Below, piece after piece: positions 1 through 11,565 of a stretch of DNA of 64,000 bases; the stretch's first letter is position 1, and each line of letters begins with the position of its first letter. Position numbers and translations under genes: made by a program. The notes beneath the pieces are model-generated. The model made no database searches, had not been told where the DNA came from, and was given only the letters and a program-made list of their open reading frames with translations. This stretch comes from Myxococcaceae bacterium JPH2 (GTDB taxonomy: Bacteria; Myxococcota; Myxococcia; Myxococcales; Myxococcaceae), in the NCBI GenBank assembly GCA_016458225.1, contig JAEMGR010000019.1:124001-188000 (forward strand), in the 5' to 3' direction.

Positions 1-12
1 GTCTGCGCGGTC

Positions 13-28
13 TTGATTCACCAATCAA
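13..28. promoter_or_regulatory. 16-bp palindromic operator candidate upstream of the SCP2 gene
   Basis: Inverted repeat with arms TTGATT and AATCAA separated by CACC, 22 nt before the GTG start of the SCP2 gene. The same site with only the two central bases changed lies before the acyl-CoA dehydrogenase gene at 12916-12931. The matched position and sequence suggest one regulator of the TetR or MarR type binds both. The upstream promoter of this gene is cut off by the window edge. Confidence 0.55.
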
Positions 29-50
29 CACCCAGTCCAAGGAGCGCGCC

Positions 51-377
51 GTGACCTCGAAGGACATTCTCGAGACCGATATCCCCAACGTTCTCAAGCA
101 GAAGCCGGAGCTTGCGAAGGACATCAACGCGGTCATCCACTTCACCATCTCCGGCGACGGCGGTGGCACCTGGACGCTGGACCTCACGAAGGCGGAGGGC
201 TGGGTCACGTCGGGCGCCGAAGGCACCCCGAAGATGACCGTCAGCTGCAGCAACGACGACTTCGTGAAGATCCGCCAGAAGCAGCTCAACCCCCAGATGG
301 CGGCCATGCAGGGCAAGCTGAAGTTCAAGCCCATGGACATGGGCCTCGCCATGAAGCTGGGAAAGCTGCTGGCCTGA
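51..377 (+). CDS. SCP2 sterol-binding (sterol carrier) domain protein
   Basis: A 108-residue protein that is little more than one SCP2 fold. SCP2 domains bind sterols, fatty acids or acyl-CoAs in a hydrophobic tunnel. Visible family features are the central TWTLDL strand followed by a charged turn, the 'PKMTVSCSNDDFVKI' stretch, and the C-terminal 'GKLKFKPMDMGLAMKLGKLL' helix that closes the pocket. The GTG start is set by AAGGAG nine bases upstream. There is no signal peptide, so it is cytoplasmic. It precedes an alpha-methylacyl-CoA racemase gene, which fits a role in handling branched acyl-CoAs, although 132 nt with a hairpin separate the two. A palindrome at 13-28 probably controls it. 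Confidence 0.9.
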   Translation: MTSKDILETDIPNVLKQKPELAKDINAVIHFTISGDGGGTWTLDLTKAEGWVTSGAEGTPKMTVSCSNDDFVKIRQKQLNPQMAAMQGKLKFKPMDMGLAMKLGKLLA

Positions 378-443
378 GCAGGTCCCGCTTCCGCTTCAGC
401 CCGCGTGGGAGCCCGCCCTTCGGAGCGTGACTCCCCGCTCGCG

Positions 444-477
444 CGGCGCGCCTGTCTCCGCAGGGAGGGGCGCGCCG
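444..477. other. Stem-loop between SCP2 and racemase genes
   Basis: Arms CGGCGCGCC and GGCGCGCCG (9 bp, perfect) enclose a loop that can itself pair (TCTCC with GGGAG). It lies 67 nt after the SCP2 stop and 32 nt before the racemase start. There is no T-tract, so it is more likely an mRNA stabiliser or partial attenuator than a full terminator. Confidence 0.35.
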
Positions 478-509
478 TCGCTGTTTCAAGCCTCAGGAGA
501 ATCCCCCGC

Positions 510-1682
510 ATGTCGTCGTTGCCGCTCGCTGGTCTGCGTGTGCTGGACCTGTCGCGCCTGTTGCCTGGGCCCTATGCCACCTTGGTGCTCGCGGACCTGG
601 GCGCGCTCGTGGACAAGGTCGAGGACCCCGAAGGCGGAGATGGCACGCGGCACATGCCGCCCCAGCGCGATGGCGAGGGCGCGCTCTTCTACGGCCTGCA
701 TCGCAACAAGCGCTCACTCACGCTCAACCTGAAGACGCCCGAAGGCCGCGGCGCGCTCCTGCGCCTGGTGGAGCACTACGACGTCCTGGTGGAGAGCTTC
801 CGTCCCGGGGTGATGGAGAAGCTCGGGCTGGGCGAAGCCACGCTGCGCGCGCGCAACCCGCGGCTCATCGTCTGCTCCATCTCGGGGTACGGGCAGACGG
901 GGCCGGATCGCCTCAAGGCCGGGCATGACTTGAACTACGTGGCGCGCGCGGGCCTGCTGGGCTACGGCGGCGCCGCGGATGGCGCGCCCGCGTTCCCCGG
1001 CGTGCAGATGGCGGACATCGGTGGCGGCAGCCTCTTCGCGCTGGTGGGCATCCTCGCGGCGCTGCATGAACGCGCGCGCACGGGCGTGGGGCGCTTCGTC
1101 GACGTGTCCATGGCGGACGGCGCGCTCGCCTTCCTGCACCTGCATCTGGCCGCGCGCCTGTTTGTCGGATCCGAGGGCGCGCCGCTCGCTCGCGGCCGCG
1201 AGCCGCTCAACGGGGGCTACCCCTGCTACGGCCTGTACCGCACCGCGGATGACCGCTGGCTCGCCGTGGGCGCGCTCGAGCCCAAGTTCTTCGCCGCGTT
1301 GCTCGCGCGCCTGGGTCGCCCTGAGCTGCTCGAGGACGCCTACGTGCCAGGTGAAGCCTCCGCGCGCGTGCGGGCCGAGCTGGAGCACCTCTTCGCCAGC
1401 CAACCGCTCGCGACCTGGCAGGAGCGACTGGCGGGCTCGGACTTCTGCGTGGAGCCCGTCGCCGAGGGCGATGACGTTCTCTCGGACGCTCAGTTGCGCT
1501 CACGCGGACTATTCGTGGAAGGCGAGGACTCTCGTCTCGGGCGGAAGGTGACGCACTTGCTGACGCCCCTGCGGATGGGCGATACGCCGCTGCGTCAGCC
1601 GCCCGCTTTGGGAGAGCACACGCGCACGATTCTGGGTGAGGCGGGTTTCACCGCCGAGGAAATCTCCCGCCTGGGTGCGTAA
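510..1682 (+). CDS. Alpha-methylacyl-CoA racemase-like protein (family III CoA transferase fold)
   Basis: A 390-residue CaiB/BaiF-fold enzyme. The ATG at 510 is chosen because AGGAGA precedes it by 10 nt and the protein then begins with the family's 'PLAGLRVLDLSRLLPGPYA' start; the frame is open further upstream but without homology. The residues that decide between racemase and transferase are visible. 'AGHDLNY' (His139) and 'MADIGGGS' (Asp169) are 30 residues apart, as in bacterial alpha-methylacyl-CoA racemase (His126 and Asp156 in the mycobacterial enzyme), and 'LVGILAALHERARTGVG' follows as in that subfamily. The expected role is to interconvert 2R and 2S methylacyl-CoAs so that branched fatty acids or side chains can enter beta-oxidation. 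A plain family III CoA transferase is the alternative. Confidence 0.82.
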   Translation: MSSLPLAGLRVLDLSRLLPGPYATLVLADLGALVDKVEDPEGGDGTRHMPPQRDGEGALFYGLHRNKRSLTLNLKTPEGRGALLRLVEHYDVLVESFRPGVMEKLGLGEATLRARNPRLIVCSISGYGQTGPDRLKAGHDLNYVARAGLLGYGGAADGAPAFPGVQMADIGGGSLFALVGILAALHERARTGVGRFVDVSMADGALAFLHLHLAARLFVGSEGAPLARGREPLNGGYPCYGLYRTADDRWLAVGALEPKFFAALLARLGRPELLEDAYVPGEASARVRAELEHLFASQPLATWQERLAGSDFCVEPVAEGDDVLSDAQLRSRGLFVEGEDSRLGRKVTHLLTPLRMGDTPLRQPPALGEHTRTILGEAGFTAEEISRLGA

Positions 1683-1816
1683 CGCGCTGGGGTCGGTGCC
1701 CACTCCCCACCGCGGAACGTTGGAAGCACTGTTGACACTCGCGCTGCCGCATCTTCAACTTTCATTTTGTCTCTGTTGGGACACTTCTATCGGCCTGGGG
1801 AAGGAGAGCACCCTGC

Positions 1817-2113
1817 ATGCCCGACATCCACGAGATGGAGACCTACATCCGCAGGAAGTTCGCGGAGCACGTGGGCCTACCGGAGTCGGACCTCTTTGGT
1901 GAGGACCTGACACTGGCGGCGCTCATCACGAGATCGGAGCGGATGACGAACAGCGTGGATTTGATGGAGGCCTTCGCGCGCACGTCGAACGGGCTGCGCA
2001 AGGACTTCGGTCTTCGCGTGCGCCTGCCGGCGCTGTCGCTGGACACGCCCATCTCCCGCGTCCTCGAGGTCTTCCTCCAGGAGGCGCAGGCTCAGCAGGG
2101 GAGGGCCGCATGA
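1817..2113 (+). CDS. Divergent acyl carrier protein
   Basis: A 98-residue protein with an acyl-carrier-protein pattern: helix 1, a long loop, then 'TNSVDLMEAFART' where Ser46 would carry the 4'-phosphopantetheine arm, and a C-terminal 'TPISRVLEVFL' helix. The usual DSL triad reads N-S-V, so the Asp is replaced by Asn. The next genes are an acyl-ACP desaturase-like protein and an AcpS-type transferase, which strongly supports the carrier call. GGAAGGAG precedes the ATG. Its last codons overlap the desaturase start (ATGA at 2110-2113), so translation is probably coupled. A TTGACA box lies at 1732-1737 in the 134-nt spacer, but no convincing -10 partner is visible. Confidence 0.7.
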   Translation: MPDIHEMETYIRRKFAEHVGLPESDLFGEDLTLAALITRSERMTNSVDLMEAFARTSNGLRKDFGLRVRLPALSLDTPISRVLEVFLQEAQAQQGRAA

Positions 2114-3102
2114 CGACGGTTTCCCCTCGCGTGGCGCGTGAGTCCTCCGCGGAGGCCATCCTCGAGCAAGGTGGCTCGGGGCACGTAGAGCACGAGACGG
2201 GGGCCGGCGCGGCGAATCGGCCCGTCATCGTCGCGGACCTGTATCAAGCCATCACGCGCGAGAACCGCACGCTGGTGGACCTGACGTGGGAGCAACAGCG
2301 CCTGCACGAGTCGCGGCGCTGGAGCGCGATGGAGATGGTGGGCGCGGTCGACATCCAGCGGCTGAGCGAGTCGGATCGCAACCTCGTGTGGAACGCGGGG
2401 CGCGCCGAGCTGACCACCAAGCCGGGCGCGGATCGCCTGGAGCGACTGGCGGACGCGGAGTGCCGCAAGTGGCAGGGGCGCAATGACGTGGTGGCGTCCA
2501 TCCTCCAGGCCTGCGGCACGTGGAGCCGCTACTGGAACGAGGAGGAGGCGCACCACGAGACGAGCTTCAACCGGCTCTCGCGGATGCTGGAGCTGGAGCC
2601 CATCAGTGACGCGACGTTCATCGAGTACCGGAAGGTGTTCCCGGACGATGACATGCTGCGCACGCTCACGCTCTTGTCCATCTCGGAGATCGTCGCGGCG
2701 GTGAACTACGGGCACTGCGCGCGCGTCATCCAGGATCCAGGGCTCAAGGCGCTCTTCAAGCAGGTGGGCGCGGATGAGATCCAGCACATGAATTACTTCA
2801 TCGCGTTCGCCAAGGCGCTCGTGGACAGCGGCGAGTACAAGGCCAAGGAGGCCTTCGCGGTGGCGCACCTGTTCCTGCGCGAGGGCGGCGAGGTGCACGG
2901 CAGCAAGCGCGACCACGTGGAGTCTCGCGGCACGCACGTCAATTGGTGGGACCAGGTGGAGCACCGCGAAGGGCTGTACAGCCCGGATGCGATCGAGAAG
3001 AAGGAAGCGCTCATCTTCAACGCGCTCAAGCGCATCACCGGCATGACCGTGTCCTCCGCGCAGGAGGTGGAGGACACTTGGATGGATCTGGTCGGGTGCT
3101 GA
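2110..3102 (+). CDS. Ferritin-like di-iron acyl-ACP desaturase family protein
   Basis: A 330-residue protein with the ligand set of soluble (stearoyl-ACP type) acyl-ACP desaturases. 'WNEEEAHH' gives E146 and H149 and aligns with the W..EExxH block of the plant enzyme. 'ISEIV' gives E193 and 'ADEIQH' gives E223 and H226. E100 is a candidate first ligand. These enzymes bind two irons in a four-helix bundle and use O2 to oxidise an acyl chain held on ACP. The first 40 residues are poorly ordered. It lies between its probable ACP substrate (ATGA overlap) and an AcpS-like gene that starts inside its last codons. The reaction may be desaturation, hydroxylation or another oxidation; the sequence does not decide. 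Confidence 0.75.
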   Translation: MTTVSPRVARESSAEAILEQGGSGHVEHETGAGAANRPVIVADLYQAITRENRTLVDLTWEQQRLHESRRWSAMEMVGAVDIQRLSESDRNLVWNAGRAELTTKPGADRLERLADAECRKWQGRNDVVASILQACGTWSRYWNEEEAHHETSFNRLSRMLELEPISDATFIEYRKVFPDDDMLRTLTLLSISEIVAAVNYGHCARVIQDPGLKALFKQVGADEIQHMNYFIAFAKALVDSGEYKAKEAFAVAHLFLREGGEVHGSKRDHVESRGTHVNWWDQVEHREGLYSPDAIEKKEALIFNALKRITGMTVSSAQEVEDTWMDLVGC

Positions 3103-3467
3103 TCGGTCTGGGGCACGACCTGCAAGCCGTCCACGAGTTGGAGTCCGTGGAGGGGCTTCGCGAGCCGGGCGTCTTCTTCACGCAGGCGGAGCTGGCGCAC
3201 TTCGCGCGCGCCAGTTCCCCGCACGAGAGCCTGGCCGCGGGCTTCTCCGCGAAGGAGGCGCTCTTCAAGGCGCTCCCGCCCGTGGACGGGTGGTTCTGGA
3301 CGGATGCGGAGCTGCATCACGATGCGCGCCATGCCCCGCGCTTCGAGTTTCATGGTGCGTTGCGCGAGCACGCGGAACGCGAGGGTTGGCACACCCTGTT
3401 GTCGCTGTCTCACAGTGGCGGCTTCGTCTCGACGGTGGTCGTCGTGACGTTGACGCCGCGACCCTGA
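3096..3467 (+). CDS. AcpS-type 4'-phosphopantetheinyl transferase
   Basis: A 123-residue holo-ACP-synthase-like protein. It transfers phosphopantetheine from CoA to the Ser of a carrier protein. 'IGLGHDLQAV' carries the Mg-binding Asp8 and 'GFSAKEALFKAL' the catalytic Glu54 and Lys. 'FFTQAEL' and the terminal 'SLSHSGGFVSTVVVV' are the other family blocks. The GTG at 3096 sits inside the last codons of the desaturase gene (7-nt overlap), which fits coupling. It is encoded two genes after an ACP-like protein, so that protein is its likely target. AcpS proteins act as trimers. It may be a second, cluster-specific copy besides the housekeeping enzyme; that cannot be seen here. Confidence 0.82.
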   Translation: MLIGLGHDLQAVHELESVEGLREPGVFFTQAELAHFARASSPHESLAAGFSAKEALFKALPPVDGWFWTDAELHHDARHAPRFEFHGALREHAEREGWHTLLSLSHSGGFVSTVVVVTLTPRP

Positions 3468-3498
3468 ACGCCGCTTCTCCCACCGGCCGAGGGCCTTC

Positions 3499-3948
3499 GT
3501 GCGTTTCGACGAATCCATCCTGACTCTGCGCGTCCGCCCCAACGATCTCGACAGCCTGGGCCACGTCAACAACGCCACCGTCTTGGAGTACCTGGAAGCG
3601 GGGCGCTGGGCGTGGATGGAGCTGCACGGCGTTCGCCACCGCACGCACATCCTTCCCGTGGTGTCTCGCGTGGAGGTCGACTACCGCCGCGAGATTCATC
3701 CCCAGGAAGTGGGCGTGCGCACCGTGATTGATGCGCCTCCGCCCGAGGACCTGGAGGACGGCGTCACCTACCGCGTGTGCTTCCGTCAGCGCGTCTTCAC
3801 GGAGGGAGGCCGCCAGATGGCCGTGGAGGCCTCGGTCCACGTCGCCTTCATCGACGAGCAGTCTCGCACCCTGTGCTCGCTCCAGGACTTCCTGGCCGCC
3901 GCGCGAGAGCCCCTGCGGTCGGGAGGTGAAGGAGGGGTTCGGTCATGA
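3499..3948 (+). CDS. Hot-dog fold acyl thioesterase (4-hydroxybenzoyl-CoA thioesterase type)
   Basis: A 149-residue single hot-dog domain. The signature 'RPNDLDSLGHVNNATVLEYLEAGR' is the DxDxxGHVNN catalytic helix of the family, with Asp16/Asp18 as the active-site acid. It begins at GTG with GAGGG upstream. It should hydrolyse an acyl-ACP or acyl-CoA thioester, and in this operon the obvious substrate is the acyl chain on the neighbouring carrier protein. Its final codons overlap the hydrolase start (ATGA at 3945-3948). Confidence 0.85.
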   Translation: MRFDESILTLRVRPNDLDSLGHVNNATVLEYLEAGRWAWMELHGVRHRTHILPVVSRVEVDYRREIHPQEVGVRTVIDAPPPEDLEDGVTYRVCFRQRVFTEGGRQMAVEASVHVAFIDEQSRTLCSLQDFLAAAREPLRSGGEGGVRS

Positions 3949-4904
3949 GCTCCACTGCCGCTGCGCCCGGACACGCTCCCGTGCCCGCCGAGGACTCTTG
4001 GGTGCCAACGCGGGGGGGCCATGCGCTCCATGTCCGGCATGTCTCGCCGGGGGCGCGCGCGCCCGCTGTTCTCTTCATCCCGGGGTTGTTCTCCGACGGG
4101 CGCTTCTTCTTGAGCGCGAGCGGAGAGGGCCCCGCGCGCGCGTTCCTGGACGCGGGCTTCGCGGTGGACGTGGCCTCGCTACGCGGACACGGCCAGAGTC
4201 GCTGGCCCGAGCGCCGCGCCTGGGACTGGTCCTTTGACACCTACGTGCGCGACGACATCCCGGACCTGATCCGCGCGATGCGCGCGCGCCATGAGGGACC
4301 GCTGTTCATCCTGGCGCACAGCATGGCGGGCTACGCGGTGCTCGCCGCGCTCGCGGTGGCGCCGGAGCTCCAGGAGATGGTCGCGGGCGTCTGCACGCTC
4401 TCCTCGGCGGTGAATGACTTTGGCGAGGGCGGCGTGAACAAGCGCCTCCAGTTCGGGGTCGCCCGGTGGGTGTCCCGAGTGCTGGGGCGCTTCCCCGCGC
4501 GAGCGCTGAAGCAGGGGCCCTCGGATGAGCCCGCGGGCGTGATGCGGCAGTTCTCTGACTGGGCGCCCACCGGAGCCTTTCGCAGCCTGGACGGTGCCAC
4601 CGACTACTGGGCGGCGCTGCCACGCGTGGCGCTGCCTGTGTTCGCGGGCGTGGGGGCCGCGGACGTCTTCCATGCCTCGCCTCGGCGGGCACGCAAGCTG
4701 GTCGACAGCTTGGGCTCGTCGCGCAAGGAGTTGCTCACGTTTGGTCGCGCCCACGGCCACTCGAAGGACTTCGGGCACTTCGACCTCGTTCGCGGCGAGC
4801 GCGCGCGAGAGGAGGTCCTGCCACGCGTGATGGAGTGGATGCGGCGCGTGGCCATTCCCACCCCCGATGAGTCGTCGGGAGGAGGCGCACCATGCTCGAA
4901 CTGA
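3945..4904 (+). CDS. Alpha/beta hydrolase
   Basis: A 319-residue alpha/beta-hydrolase-fold protein with no signal peptide. The oxyanion strand 'VLFIPGLFSDGRFF' is followed by 'ASLRGHGQS' and the nucleophile elbow 'LAHSMAGY' (Ser126, with Ala in place of the first Gly). An acid near 'GAADVFHAS' and 'GHFDLVRGERA' (His) complete the triad. It could be a lipase, esterase or acyl-transferring enzyme. It is translationally coupled on both sides: ATGA overlap with the thioesterase and a 13-nt overlap with the acyl-AMP ligase. Confidence 0.82.
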   Translation: MSSTAAAPGHAPVPAEDSWVPTRGGHALHVRHVSPGARAPAVLFIPGLFSDGRFFLSASGEGPARAFLDAGFAVDVASLRGHGQSRWPERRAWDWSFDTYVRDDIPDLIRAMRARHEGPLFILAHSMAGYAVLAALAVAPELQEMVAGVCTLSSAVNDFGEGGVNKRLQFGVARWVSRVLGRFPARALKQGPSDEPAGVMRQFSDWAPTGAFRSLDGATDYWAALPRVALPVFAGVGAADVFHASPRRARKLVDSLGSSRKELLTFGRAHGHSKDFGHFDLVRGERAREEVLPRVMEWMRRVAIPTPDESSGGGAPCSN

Positions 4905-6640
4905 TTCAGCGTCTGGAAACGCAGGACGCCCACAAGGGCCTGTTCCTGTACGAAGACTTCGCTCACGCGCCCCTCTTCATTCCCTACCGGGAGTTCCCCT
5001 CACGCGTGGCCGCGGCCGCCGAGCACTTCCAGGCGCGCGGTGTTCGTCGGGGAGAGCAGGTCATCCTCCCGTTCGAGACCTCGCCCGAAGTCATCTTCTC
5101 CTTCTTCGGCTTGCTCGAACTGGGCGCGCTGCCCTTGTCGGTGAAGCCGTACATCCTCAGCACGCCCCGCGTGACGTACAGCGAGTTCCTCGATCGCATC
5201 GCCCAGCGGTACGGCGTGCGTCGGGTGCTCGAGGCGCCCAGCCTGTCCTCGGTGACGCTGTCGCTGGAGCGCCTGGCGCTGCCGCCAGCCAACGCGCGCA
5301 AGCCCGGTGCTCGCCTGCGCGAGGTGTCGCCGGACGAGCTGGCGTTCGTGCAGTTCTCCTCGGGGTCGACGTCATTCCCGAAGGGCGTGCCCATCACCCA
5401 GGCCCACCTGCGCGAGAACCTGCGGCTCATCGCGCGGCACGACGGGCGGCGCATCGAGGACCGCTGCTGCAGCTGGCTGCCCCTGTACCACGACATGGGG
5501 CTCATCGGTTCGTTCCTGTCCACCCTCACGGGCGGCAATGATCTGCACCAGTCGCAGCCGGCCGCGTTCCTGTTGGATCCGATGGGCTGGCTCGAGCAAC
5601 TGAGCACGCAGCGCGCTTCGCACGCGGTCATCCCCAACTTCGCCATCGACTACGCGCTGAAGACGTTGCGCGAGGCGGACCGCCAGGACCTGGCCAAGTT
5701 GGATCTGTCCGCGCTGCGCACGGTCTACCTGGGCAGCGAGCCCATCAACATCCCCAACATGCACGCGTTCATCGACATGCTGGCGCCGTACGGCCTGCGG
5801 CGGGATGTGTTCATGCCCTGCTATGGCATGGCCGAGGTGGTGCTGATGGTGGCGGCCGCGGCACCGAGCAAGGAGTCGCGCCTGGTGATGGCGCCCAACG
5901 GCCAGTCCGCCATCTCCGTGGGACGTCCCCTGCCCGAGTTCGAAGTGCGCCTGCGCGCCGACGACGGACACGTGTGTGGCGAGCGCGAGATGGGAGAGGT
6001 GGAGCTGCGGGGCGGCACCCTGGCGGCGACCTACTACCAGGACGAGCGCCCCCTGCTGGGTGAGAACGGCTTCTATGCGACGGGCGACCTGGGCTTCGTC
6101 CAGGACGGCGAGCTGTACATCACCGGCCGCGTGAATGATCGCATCAAGGTGAACGGGCAGAGCTTCTTCTCGCCGGACTTCGAGCAGGCCGTGGAGCGGC
6201 TGCCCTTCATCCGCGCGGGCCGCACCGTGGTCATCCAGGTGAAGGGGAAGATCGTGGTGCTCGCCGAGGTGAATCACCCCTCCGCGCTGGAGCGCGAGCA
6301 GGAGAGCCGTCGCCGCGTGTGCGAGTCCGTCCTGTCCGGCGTGGGCGTGACGGTGTCTCCCGAGGACGTGCTCTTCATCCGCTATGGTCAGATTCAAAAG
6401 ACGAGCAGCGGCAAGCTCCAGCGCCGCGCCATCAGCGAGGCCTACGAGGCGGGACGCATCCGACTGGTGACACCCGGCGAGCTGCGCGCGGACCTGCTGC
6501 GCATGCGCGCCGAGCGGCTCGTGCTGGGGGCCATGTTCGTGGCGCGCCAGCGCGGCCGTCGCCTCGTCACGTCGGGCCGCGCGGTGCTCGAAGCGGGCCT
6601 GGGGCGCCTGATGCCCAAGGGCGCGCGACGGGACTCCTGA
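4892..6640 (+). CDS. Fatty acyl-AMP ligase-like adenylate-forming enzyme
   Basis: A 582-residue member of the acyl-CoA synthetase/AMP ligase superfamily. The P-loop 'SSGSTSFPKGV' is at residues 156-166. 'LPLYHDMGLIG' around 197-206 is typical of fatty acyl-AMP ligases (FAAL). 'YGMAEV', 'TGDLGF', the hinge 'TGRVNDRIKVNGQSFFSPDFE' and the catalytic-lysine block 'QKTSSGKLQRR' follow. FAALs activate a free fatty acid as acyl-adenylate and hand it to a carrier protein rather than to CoA. An ACP gene at the head of the same operon fits this. The last 45 residues are a basic extension. An acyl-CoA synthetase is the alternative. The gene ends 7 bp from the convergent gene at 6647. Confidence 0.82.
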   Translation: MLELIQRLETQDAHKGLFLYEDFAHAPLFIPYREFPSRVAAAAEHFQARGVRRGEQVILPFETSPEVIFSFFGLLELGALPLSVKPYILSTPRVTYSEFLDRIAQRYGVRRVLEAPSLSSVTLSLERLALPPANARKPGARLREVSPDELAFVQFSSGSTSFPKGVPITQAHLRENLRLIARHDGRRIEDRCCSWLPLYHDMGLIGSFLSTLTGGNDLHQSQPAAFLLDPMGWLEQLSTQRASHAVIPNFAIDYALKTLREADRQDLAKLDLSALRTVYLGSEPINIPNMHAFIDMLAPYGLRRDVFMPCYGMAEVVLMVAAAAPSKESRLVMAPNGQSAISVGRPLPEFEVRLRADDGHVCGEREMGEVELRGGTLAATYYQDERPLLGENGFYATGDLGFVQDGELYITGRVNDRIKVNGQSFFSPDFEQAVERLPFIRAGRTVVIQVKGKIVVLAEVNHPSALEREQESRRRVCESVLSGVGVTVSPEDVLFIRYGQIQKTSSGKLQRRAISEAYEAGRIRLVTPGELRADLLRMRAERLVLGAMFVARQRGRRLVTSGRAVLEAGLGRLMPKGARRDS

Positions 6641-6646
6641 CGCGTG

Positions 6647-7735
6647 TCATTTCGGGGCGCGCGGCTGCCACAAGTCCCAACCTCGTGCGGCGTGACACGC
6701 ATCGCCCACGAGGTCCAGTGCGAGCTGGGGATCGCTTGTCGCCAGCGTGTCGGTGTCGCGGTAGGCGCCCGTTGCCTCCAGGCGACTCGTGGCGCGCTCC
6801 AGGTAGGTGAGGGCTCGCTCCACGGCCTTGGCTTGTGCGGCCGTGGGGCGCCAGCCTGCTTCGTCTCGGTAGCGCCCGAGTGACTCCAGCAGGTGGCCGT
6901 AGAACTTCACCATCTGGGACAGGAGTCGAACACGGTACGCGGGCTCGGCGGAGAGCGCGGTCTCGTACTGGCGCGCTTCCGAGTCCAGCCGGTAGAGGAG
7001 CACGTCCACCTGCGTGTCCAGCCGCCGGCCCCACGCTCGGCGCACCGAGGCGAAGCGCGCCCAGCTCGCCACGGCTTGGAACCAGTGCAGCCCACCGCAC
7101 GGGTGCGCGTAGATGCCCTGGCCTCGCTTGGGGACTTCGCGCAGTCCTGACTTCATCCCCGCGGCGAGGTCGGCTTGCGCGGCCTCGAGCGTGCCGAGCG
7201 CGGTGTCCATGACGGCGTCGATGCGCACCTCGTCTCCCGCGCCATCTCGGAACGTGTCGCCCGGGGAGAGCACATGCGACAGCGCGTCAATCGTCCACGC
7301 TCCGTCGGGTGACTGGGCGAGGGCAGGGCGGAAGTCGCGCTTCAGGTCCTCCACCAGCGCGTGCAACGTCACGGTGCCGTCCCGCGTGGAGAAGCTGCGC
7401 GACAAGGGCAGGCCCGCCAGGAGCAGGGTCTTCACCTGAAGCGCGGGGTGGGGCTCCACGGGCACGCCCTCGGCGGTGCGTGCGTCGAAGAAGAGATCCG
7501 CGGTGGCGGCGTCACCGGGGGCTCGGTGCAGGAAGTCCCCCACGATGACGTCCGCCGCGAGGCGACCATCGCGCGCGCGGAAGGTCTTGCCATCCAGGTC
7601 CATGCCATGCGCGAGCGCCCACGGATGGCCCGGGTCCGCCGCCCGCGCGCGGCACTGCGCGTGGAGTGCCTGGGCGGGCGAGGAAGGGGGCGAAGCGAGC
7701 AGCAGGCCCAGGAGCGTCGAGGCGGCGAGGGACAT
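6647..7735 (-). CDS. Secreted protein of unknown function
   Basis: A 362-residue protein with a short N-terminal hydrophobic segment ending near 'SPPSSPAQA' that looks like a cleavable signal peptide. No family was recognised. The middle contains 'GMDLDGKTFRARDGRLAADVIVGDFL' and 'YAHPCGGLHWFQAV'. The C-terminal third is alpha-helical with a 'SEPAYRVRLLSQMVKFYGHLLESLGRYRDEAGWRP' block. It is convergent with the acyl-AMP ligase gene, and its start lies 44 bp from the MarR stop, so it may be read from the efflux operon. Confidence 0.7.
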   Translation of the reverse strand: MSLAASTLLGLLLASPPSSPAQALHAQCRARAADPGHPWALAHGMDLDGKTFRARDGRLAADVIVGDFLHRAPGDAATADLFFDARTAEGVPVEPHPALQVKTLLLAGLPLSRSFSTRDGTVTLHALVEDLKRDFRPALAQSPDGAWTIDALSHVLSPGDTFRDGAGDEVRIDAVMDTALGTLEAAQADLAAGMKSGLREVPKRGQGIYAHPCGGLHWFQAVASWARFASVRRAWGRRLDTQVDVLLYRLDSEARQYETALSAEPAYRVRLLSQMVKFYGHLLESLGRYRDEAGWRPTAAQAKAVERALTYLERATSRLEATGAYRDTDTLATSDPQLALDLVGDACHAARGWDLWQPRAPK

Positions 7736-7779
7736 GGACGAGGCAGTGTGTCAGCCCTCGTCCATTCCCGCACCTCGGC

Positions 7780-8351
7780 TCACTCGGCCTGGTGAGCCCG
7801 CAGGCGTGCGAGGATCCGCTCGAGCATCCCGAAGAGGGCGTCGCGGTCCTCGGCTTCCATCAGCGACAGCAGCTGCCGCACGCCCGCGTCCATCGTGCGG
7901 GCGATGCGTTCGGACAGCTGCGTGCCGCTGGCGGTGAGGCTCGCGACGACGGCGCGTCGGTCCTCGGTGTCTCGCGTGCGCTCCACCGTGCCCATCTCGG
8001 CGAGTCGATCCACCACGCCGGTGATGGTCTTCTTGGTGATGCCGATGCGCTGCGCGAGCACGCCAACATGCATGGGCCCGTCATGGCCCAACCAGACGAG
8101 CGCGTGGACCTGCGTTGGCGTCAGGTTCAGGTCTTCGCAGATGCTGGCCAGTGGGTCGCGCAGTGAGCGGAAGCGCCCCAAGTCCATCAACAGCGTCAGC
8201 ATGCGCCGGGAGTCGGGCGTGGGAGACTGGCTCGACAGCGCCGCGAGTGCTTCGTTCGCGGCGTTGTCGTCAGTGTCCTCGCTGCCTCCCGCTCCGTCAG
8301 GGCGCTCGTCGCGCTCCTCGGAAGCGGGAGGTGGGGAGGCCGGCCGGCGCA

Positions 8352-8352
<1 letters not shown>
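7780..8352 (-). CDS. MarR-family transcriptional regulator of the RND efflux operon
   Basis: A 190-residue protein with a disordered acidic N-terminus (residues 1-45) and a MarR winged helix. 'LTPTQVHALVWLGHDGPMHVGVLAQRIGITKKTITGVVDRLAEMGTVERTRDTEDRRAVVASLT' contains the recognition helix (ITKKTITGVVDRL) and the DxxDRR wing. Its ATG shares one base with the stop of the RND pump gene (8350-8354), so it is the last gene of the efflux operon. MarR proteins normally repress adjacent efflux genes and release DNA on binding a phenolic or drug-like ligand. The probable operator is at 12761-12787, ahead of the first gene. Confidence 0.9.
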
Positions 8353-11486
<3,134 letters not shown>

Positions 11487-11565
11487 ACCCAGGACTCCAG
11501 AAAGGAAGTGAGGCGCGGGGCCGCCACGCGTGACGGCCGGACCGCGTCCAGAAGGAAGAAGGACG

